Shown: positions 59,601 to 64,000 of the stretch, one piece after another | How positions within the stretch are numbered: position 1 is the first letter of the stretch | Layout: each line of letters begins with the position of its first letter | NCBI GenBank assembly: GCA_025617745.1 | Contig: CM046853.1 | Location: 61,270,616 to 61,334,615 of the forward strand | DNA length: 64,000 nt | Direction of reading: 5' to 3' | Source: Heliocidaris erythrogramma | Taxonomy: Eukaryota; Echinodermata; Echinoidea; Camarodonta; Echinometridae | Notes under the pieces: generated by a model | Seen by the model: only the letters and a program-made list of their open reading frames with translations | Database searches by the model: none | Told to the model about the DNA's origin: nothing | Translations under genes and position numbers: made by a program

Positions 59601-61671
59601 ATTTTTTTTTTTATTAGGTGTGATTGATGGTATTTTTTTAGGGGAATGAATATGAGATTTCTGGCTAAACATGCTTTTCTAAGTTTTATTATGAAAAATG
59701 CTCTTTTTCATGAAATGCAAAAATAGATAAAAATGTCTTCCTGTGATATTTGTTTTTAAGGATCATTGTTACATTGTTAGCTTTTGATTTTCATAATCAA
59801 TTATGATTTTCATAATCTGGCTAAACATGCTTTTCTAAGGTTTATTATGAAAAACATTGTTTTCCATGATATGTAAGAATAAATAAAAATGTCTTCCTTT
59901 GATATTTGTTTTTAATGATCATTGTTACGTTGTTAGCTTTTCATTTTCATAATCAATGTATCATTTTGAAGACAAAAAAAATATTATTAACCTATGCTTT
60001 AATTGTTGTTGTATGATTGCTAGATGATGAGCTACATGCTGCAGGGCAAGGAGAGCACTGCCTGGAGAGCAGCGGCCAACAGGAGACGGACCAGAGAAGC
60101 CAGGGAGCAACGCATCAACGAGCTGAGGGCATTGTGCTCAAACTGGCGACAGAGCCCTATAGAGTACATAAGATCCAAACAGAATGCCCACGTCAAGATG
60201 CTACTGGAAGGGACGTGGTTGTACCATTCCAACAAGTAAACTAATGTGCTTACAAAGATCAGTAGTCACCATGATAATGAAGATGATGATGATGATGATG
60301 ATACTGATAATAGTGAAAATGGGGATAGTGGCGCTGATGGTGATGACGATGTTGGTGATGGGGATGATGTTGACGATGTTGATAAAGATAATGAAGATGA
60401 TGATGATGATGGTGATGGTAGTGGTGGTGACGATGAAGATGGCAACTTCATTAACTAAATCGCATATATCTCAAATTATTTGCATATCCTCTATAAACTA
60501 CAGTATATACCACCATGGAACATGTTAAATTTTCTTTCAAAAATACCATTTTAATCTGTAGCCTTTAATTATCACTTATAATATTATTAAAGCTGTCTCT
60601 AATTAGTTGCTATGCAAACTACTCTAGATTTATACATGTACATGTCCTCTGCTTTTTTAAAGCATGGGGAAAATTCAACAAAAATATTTTTATCTTGCTT
60701 TTTATTCAGAAAAAGACAGTTGCCGTGATAATAATTGATCATTTTAATTCTCTTCCCCAGACAACTTGATATTCGTGGAGGTCACAACCTAAGCTTGACC
60801 CAGGTATCTGCCCACGTCATGGCTGATCTTCAGCAGCATCACTCCAGAGAGCTAGAGAGAATCCTACTCGAGATGCAGCACAAGGTGAGCACTCCATTCC
60901 AACCTAGGGTGTCGCTAGACTATTTTATGGAGGGGGGATGTTGAACCAAATTTTCTCACGAGGGCTAAAGGAGGTCATCAGGGTTTTTTATTTTACCAGC
61001 GCAGGCTCCAAACTTGTTTCCAATAAGCAAAAAAATGTTAAATTGTTTTAATTTGCAAACAAGGCTAAAAAGAAATTCAAAAATTTGCTGTATGCCAAGT
61101 TGTAATAAGGGATGTCACAATACTCATAACCAATTCTATCAGCCAAACTTTCCCACCTCACATTCTTATAAATCAGCCTTGCGATATCCTTCAAAAGTGT
61201 AAACTCTTGCAGAAAATTAAGTTTATTGTAAAGATCTGCTATTTCATCTTAGTCTATTGATACACAAATTAAGGCAACACATATAAGTGTTTTCTTTTTA
61301 ATGTCTTTCATCCAGCATAAACAAAATGCTCAGCATGTTTTTTAAAGACTAAAAAAAATGTACATATTTTTGCTACCACATATACACTTTCGCAAATAAT
61401 TAGATTACTCATTAGAATGCAATTTCATAAAATTGGAATGTTTGTAAATGCCATTGTTTCATTTCCAAGAGATATTCCTATACTTTGTATATTGTATTTA
61501 TAAACTTCTGCAGAGCTCCAAAGATCTGATGGTTATCTGGCGTCGGGAGTATGGTGCCTTGAATGAAGAGTTTCTGGATGGCATCTCTGCTGTAGTCCTC
61601 GGCACCTTTGAACTCTCCTTTGAAGAACTAGAAATTGTGGCAGCTCTGGAAGCCAAATATGATGTTCTCAG
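53633..61671 (+). CDS. EF-hand and coiled-coil protein, unrecognised (3' end outside window)
   Basis: Twelve coding exons join in phase: 53633-53761, 54373-54519, 54961-55233, 55651-55736, 56140-56312, 56979-57068, 57519-57722, 58832-59072, 59374-59560, 60024-60235, 60761-60884 and 61514-61671, giving 674 residues; the last donor (AG/GTAATT) shows the gene continues. Two degenerate EF-hand-like loops lie at residues 15-26 (D..R.K.G.I.E..E) and 90-101 (D.K.A.D.I.S..E); several calcium ligands are replaced, so calcium binding is doubtful. The rest is predicted highly charged alpha-helix/coiled coil, with a repeated EEKYDILREKL-type segment (exon 5; EAKYDVLR in exon 12) and a basic RAAANRRRTREAREQR segment (exon 10). 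No signal peptide or membrane segment. ATG chosen because it directly follows an acceptor AG; an upstream coding start is possible. Gene identity unknown to me. Confidence 0.85.
57753..58314. mobile_element. Tc1/mariner-type MITE disrupted by a LINE 3' fragment
   Basis: Outer ends TACTGTGAAACCAGAAACTT and its diverged mirror (CTGGATTTACAGTA) are bounded by TA; inner TTTCGCG motifs repeat. The element is interrupted at about 57870-58190 by a separate retroelement fragment. In the EF-hand gene intron between exons 7 and 8. Confidence 0.7.
57870..58190 (+). mobile_element. Non-LTR retrotransposon (CR1/L2-like) 3' relic
   Basis: The plus-strand translation (PRTRSLLGDRSFTACGT... to RHTYFRLL) resembles the conserved extreme C-terminus of LINE reverse transcriptases (R.YGDRSF..A.P.LWN.LP...FK..LK.YLF pattern), with decay. 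It is followed by a 3' tail with GGCGCTATATAATTACCCTG duplicated and a GATTG repeat. Truncated at the 5' side; not functional. Confidence 0.6.
60272..60452. repeat. Imperfect (GAT)n microsatellite in EF-hand gene intron
   Basis: GAT/GAC/GGT triplets over about 180 bp between exons 10 and 11. The aspartate-rich 70-codon frame it creates is separated from exon 10 by an in-frame TAA, so it is probably not coding. Confidence 0.85.
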
Positions 61672-61694
61672 GTAATTCAATTCTTTCATTGTTT

Positions 61695-62815
61695 CAGGAG
61701 TTTTTATGCCTCCGCCCACCGTAGGTGGTGCCGGAGGCATTATGTTTTCGGGTCGTCCGTCCATCCGTACGTCCGTCCCCTTTTCGTTCTCACGATAACT
61801 TCAAAACCGTTTGGAGGATCAGTTTGTAACTTGGCCCATGTATGCATATGGGAGGGACGAGGAACTGATTAGATTTTGGGGTCTCAAGGTCAAAGGTCAA
61901 AGGTCATAGAGGTCATTATATACATAAAAATGGTTCGTTCTCGCGATAACTTCAAAACCGTTTGGCGGATCAGTTTGTAACTTGGCCCATGTATGCATAT
62001 GGGAGGGACAATGAACTGATTAGATTTTGGGGTCTCAAGGTCAAAGGTCAAAGGTCATAGAGGTCATTATATACATAAAAATGGTTCGTTCTCGCGATAA
62101 CTTCAAAACCGTTTGGCGGATCAGTTTGTAACTTGGCCCATGTATGCATATGGGAGGGACGATGAACTGATTAGATTTTGGGGTCTCAAGGTCAAAGGTC
62201 ACAGAGGTAATTATGTACATAAAAATGGTTAGTTCTCGCAATAACTGAAGAACTGTTTGACAGATCAGCTTCTAGCCTGGCCCATGTTTGCATATGGGAG
62301 GGACGATGAACTGATTAGATTTTAGGGTCTCAAGGTCAAAGGTCAATACATAAAAATGGTTCGTTCTTGCAATAACTTCAGTTGTTTGACAGATCAACCT
62401 CTAACTTGGCCCACGTATGCATATGTGAGGGACGATGAACTGATTAGATTTTAGGGGATCTCAAGGTCAAAGTTCAAAGGTCATAGAGGTCATTATATAC
62501 ATAAAAATGGTTCGTGATGTTTGGAGTCTAGGCCTACCTATTTTAGAAATTTCAAGGGGACAGTGGTCTATTTGCTATAAAATATCTACCGTATTTCCTT
62601 GGTGTATTTGATGATTGTAAGTCATCAGTGGTAATTAAGTTTTTTATTTGAAAATAAAATAAAATAAACTTTCTGTCTCCTGTGCTTTTGAAGTGAAAAG
62701 ATTTGTAATTTTGATGGACCAATCCTTTTTAAAGTGTACATGTATGCTATACATTGCCAATCTGATGATGGCGGAGGCATAAATTCCGACCACGCGTGGT
62801 CGGAGATTCATCTAG
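61695..62815 (+). mobile_element. Pearl/Tsp-like element, second copy, with Helitron-like 3' end
   Basis: Begins TTTTTATGCCTCCGCCCACC, forms a hairpin with GGTGGTGCCGGAGGC, then a GTCC-rich (complement ACGG) run (61755-61782), then about five direct repeats of ~150 bp (AGGTCA clusters near 61887, 62038, 62189, 62333 and 62463). It ends with GGCGGAGGCATAAATT, the perfect palindrome CCGACCACGCGTGGTCGG (62786-62803) and CTAG at 62812-62815 followed by T. A hairpin shortly before a terminal CTRR fits the Helitron 3' end rule. In the EF-hand gene intron after exon 12. Confidence 0.75.
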
Positions 62816-62820
62816 TTTTT

Positions 62821-64000
62821 GAGCTCACCTGAGCCTAAGGCTCGAGTGAGCTATTGCGATGGAAATTTGTCCGCCGTGCGTCGTCCGTCGTGCGTCGTCC
62901 GTTAACTTTTTACATTTTCATCTTCTTCTCCAAAACCCATGATCGGAATTCAACCAAACTTGGTAGGAATCAACCTTAGGGGTAGGGGACCCAAAGTTGC
63001 TAAAATGGTACATGTGGCCCCCAGGGGGGCCCAGGGGGAGGGCCCCCAATTGTAAAAGCTATGTAAATTTCAAACATCTTCTTCTCCAGAACCAGGCATA
63101 GCTCTGACTTGGTATTGTGTATAGAGATACCTCTATAGATGAAGAATGAATGTTGTTCATGAAATTTCTCTGAGTGGCCCTATAGGGGCCCTGTGGGGGT
63201 AACATACTGGAGTGGGGGGGGGGGGGGAGGCGCTGCCAGGCAAAATGTACATTCTGATCTTCTTCTCCAAAACACATGATCGGAATTCAACCAAACTTGG
63301 TAGAAATCATCCTTAGGGGTAGGGGACCCAAAGTTGCTAAAATGGTACATGTGGCCCCCAGGGGGCCCAGGGGGAAGGCCCCCAATTGTAAAAGCTATGT
63401 AAATTTCAAACATCTTTTTCTCCAGAACCAGGCATAGCTCAGACTTGGTATTCTGTATGGAGATACCTCTATAGATGAAGAATGAATGTTGTTCATGAAA
63501 TTTCTCTGAGTGGCCCTATAGGGGCCCTGTGGGGGGTAACATACTGGAGGGGGGGCGCGCTGCCAGGCAAAAATGTACATTCTGATCATCTTCTCCACAT
63601 CACATGATCGGAATTCAACCAAACTTGGTAGGAATCATCCTTAGGGGTAGGGGACCCAAAGTTGCTAAAATGGTACATGTGGCCCCCAGGGGGGCCCAGG
63701 GGGAGGGCCCCCAATTGTAAAAGCTATGTAAATTTCAAACATCTTCTTCTCCAGAACCAGGCATAGCTCAGACTTGGTATTGTGTATGGAGATACCTTTA
63801 TAGATGAAGAATGAATGTTGTTCATGAAAGTTTCACTGAGTGGCCCTATAGGGGCCCTTTGGGGGTAACATACTGGAGGGGGGGGGGCGCTGCCAGGCAA
63901 AATGTACATTCTGATCTTCTTCTCCAAAACACATGATCGGAATTCAACCAAACTTGGTAGGAATCATCCTTAGGGGTAGGGGACCCAAAGTTGCTAAAAT
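62821..64000 (-). mobile_element. Element with ~330-bp tandem units (continues beyond window)
   Basis: Begins with the palindromic GAGCTCACCTGAGCCTAAGG segment (62821-62853) and a CGTCGTCCGTCGTGCGTCG stretch, then at least 3.5 direct repeats of 326-337 bp (GGAATTCAACCAAACTTGGT at 62947, 63283, 63609 and 63942). Each contains a GGGGCCCAGGGGGAGGGCCCCC block and a poly(G) tract. Reverse-orientation relative of 37011-37760. The ~75-aa minus-strand frames recur once per unit and have no independent support as genes. Confidence 0.8.

Noticed and set aside
60246-60458. Aspartate-rich 70-codon frame
   Set aside because: Created by the GAT microsatellite in an intron and separated from exon 10 by an in-frame stop; exons 10 and 11 splice well without it.
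1-64000. CRISPR array, prokaryotic operon or integrated virus
   Set aside because: All coding genes are intron-containing or animal-type; direct repeats are transposon units without regular unique spacers, and no viral proteins were seen.

Overview
The window looks like animal nuclear DNA from an echinoderm, most likely a sea urchin. The strongest pointer is a minus-strand neuropeptide precursor at 17.1-19.2 kb that encodes 18 QYPG/QWPG/QFPG/QFVG-type peptides, the thyrotropin-releasing-hormone (TRH) family composition known from sea urchins. The sequence is AT-rich and intron-rich, with GT-AG introns, many short inverted-repeat transposons and many G/C homopolymers. A run of exactly 500 Ns at 24909-25408 marks an assembly gap.

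Layout. From 1 to 17.1 kb there is mostly non-coding DNA: microsatellites, small inverted-repeat elements, a perfect 66-bp palindrome at 9.4 kb, and one small candidate gene (8412-8663, minus) with an RFX/X-box-like site just upstream. The TRH-type precursor gene (two coding exons) lies at 17.1-19.2 kb. From 19.3 to 24.9 kb I see no gene, only repeats. From 25.7 to 42.9 kb, minus strand, lies HSPA14 (an atypical Hsp70). Ten coding exons could be assembled (405 residues); the last roughly 100 residues fall in or beyond the N gap. Its large introns carry many mobile elements. One sits exactly on a splice donor, and one intron holds an unexplained cluster of eight copies of a 15-17 bp motif.

HSPA14 is head to head, 262 bp between start codons, with a complete four-exon MANF/CDNF gene (43.2-47.1 kb, plus). 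This matches the human HSPA14-CDNF arrangement and so looks like an ancient bidirectional pair. The chaperone and the ER-resident neurotrophic/UPR factor both act in protein folding. At 51.1-52.0 kb (minus) there is a C1orf74/UPF0739-family gene with a single-exon CDS. Opposite it, from 53.6 kb to the window end, runs a plus-strand gene for an EF-hand/coiled-coil protein that I do not recognise (12 coding exons, 674 residues so far, open at the 3' side). These two also probably share a promoter region.

Mobile DNA is the other main content. Two large non-autonomous elements with ~150-172 bp tandem repeats and ACGG microsatellites (28.6-30.0 kb and 61.7-62.8 kb, opposite orientations) resemble pearl/Tsp elements. 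Every repeat unit in them carries a cluster of nuclear-receptor half-sites in the same DR1-DR1-DR3 order. A second family with ~330 bp tandem units occurs at 37.0-37.8 kb and from 62.8 kb to the end. No rRNA, intact tRNA gene, CRISPR array or intact autonomous transposase was seen.
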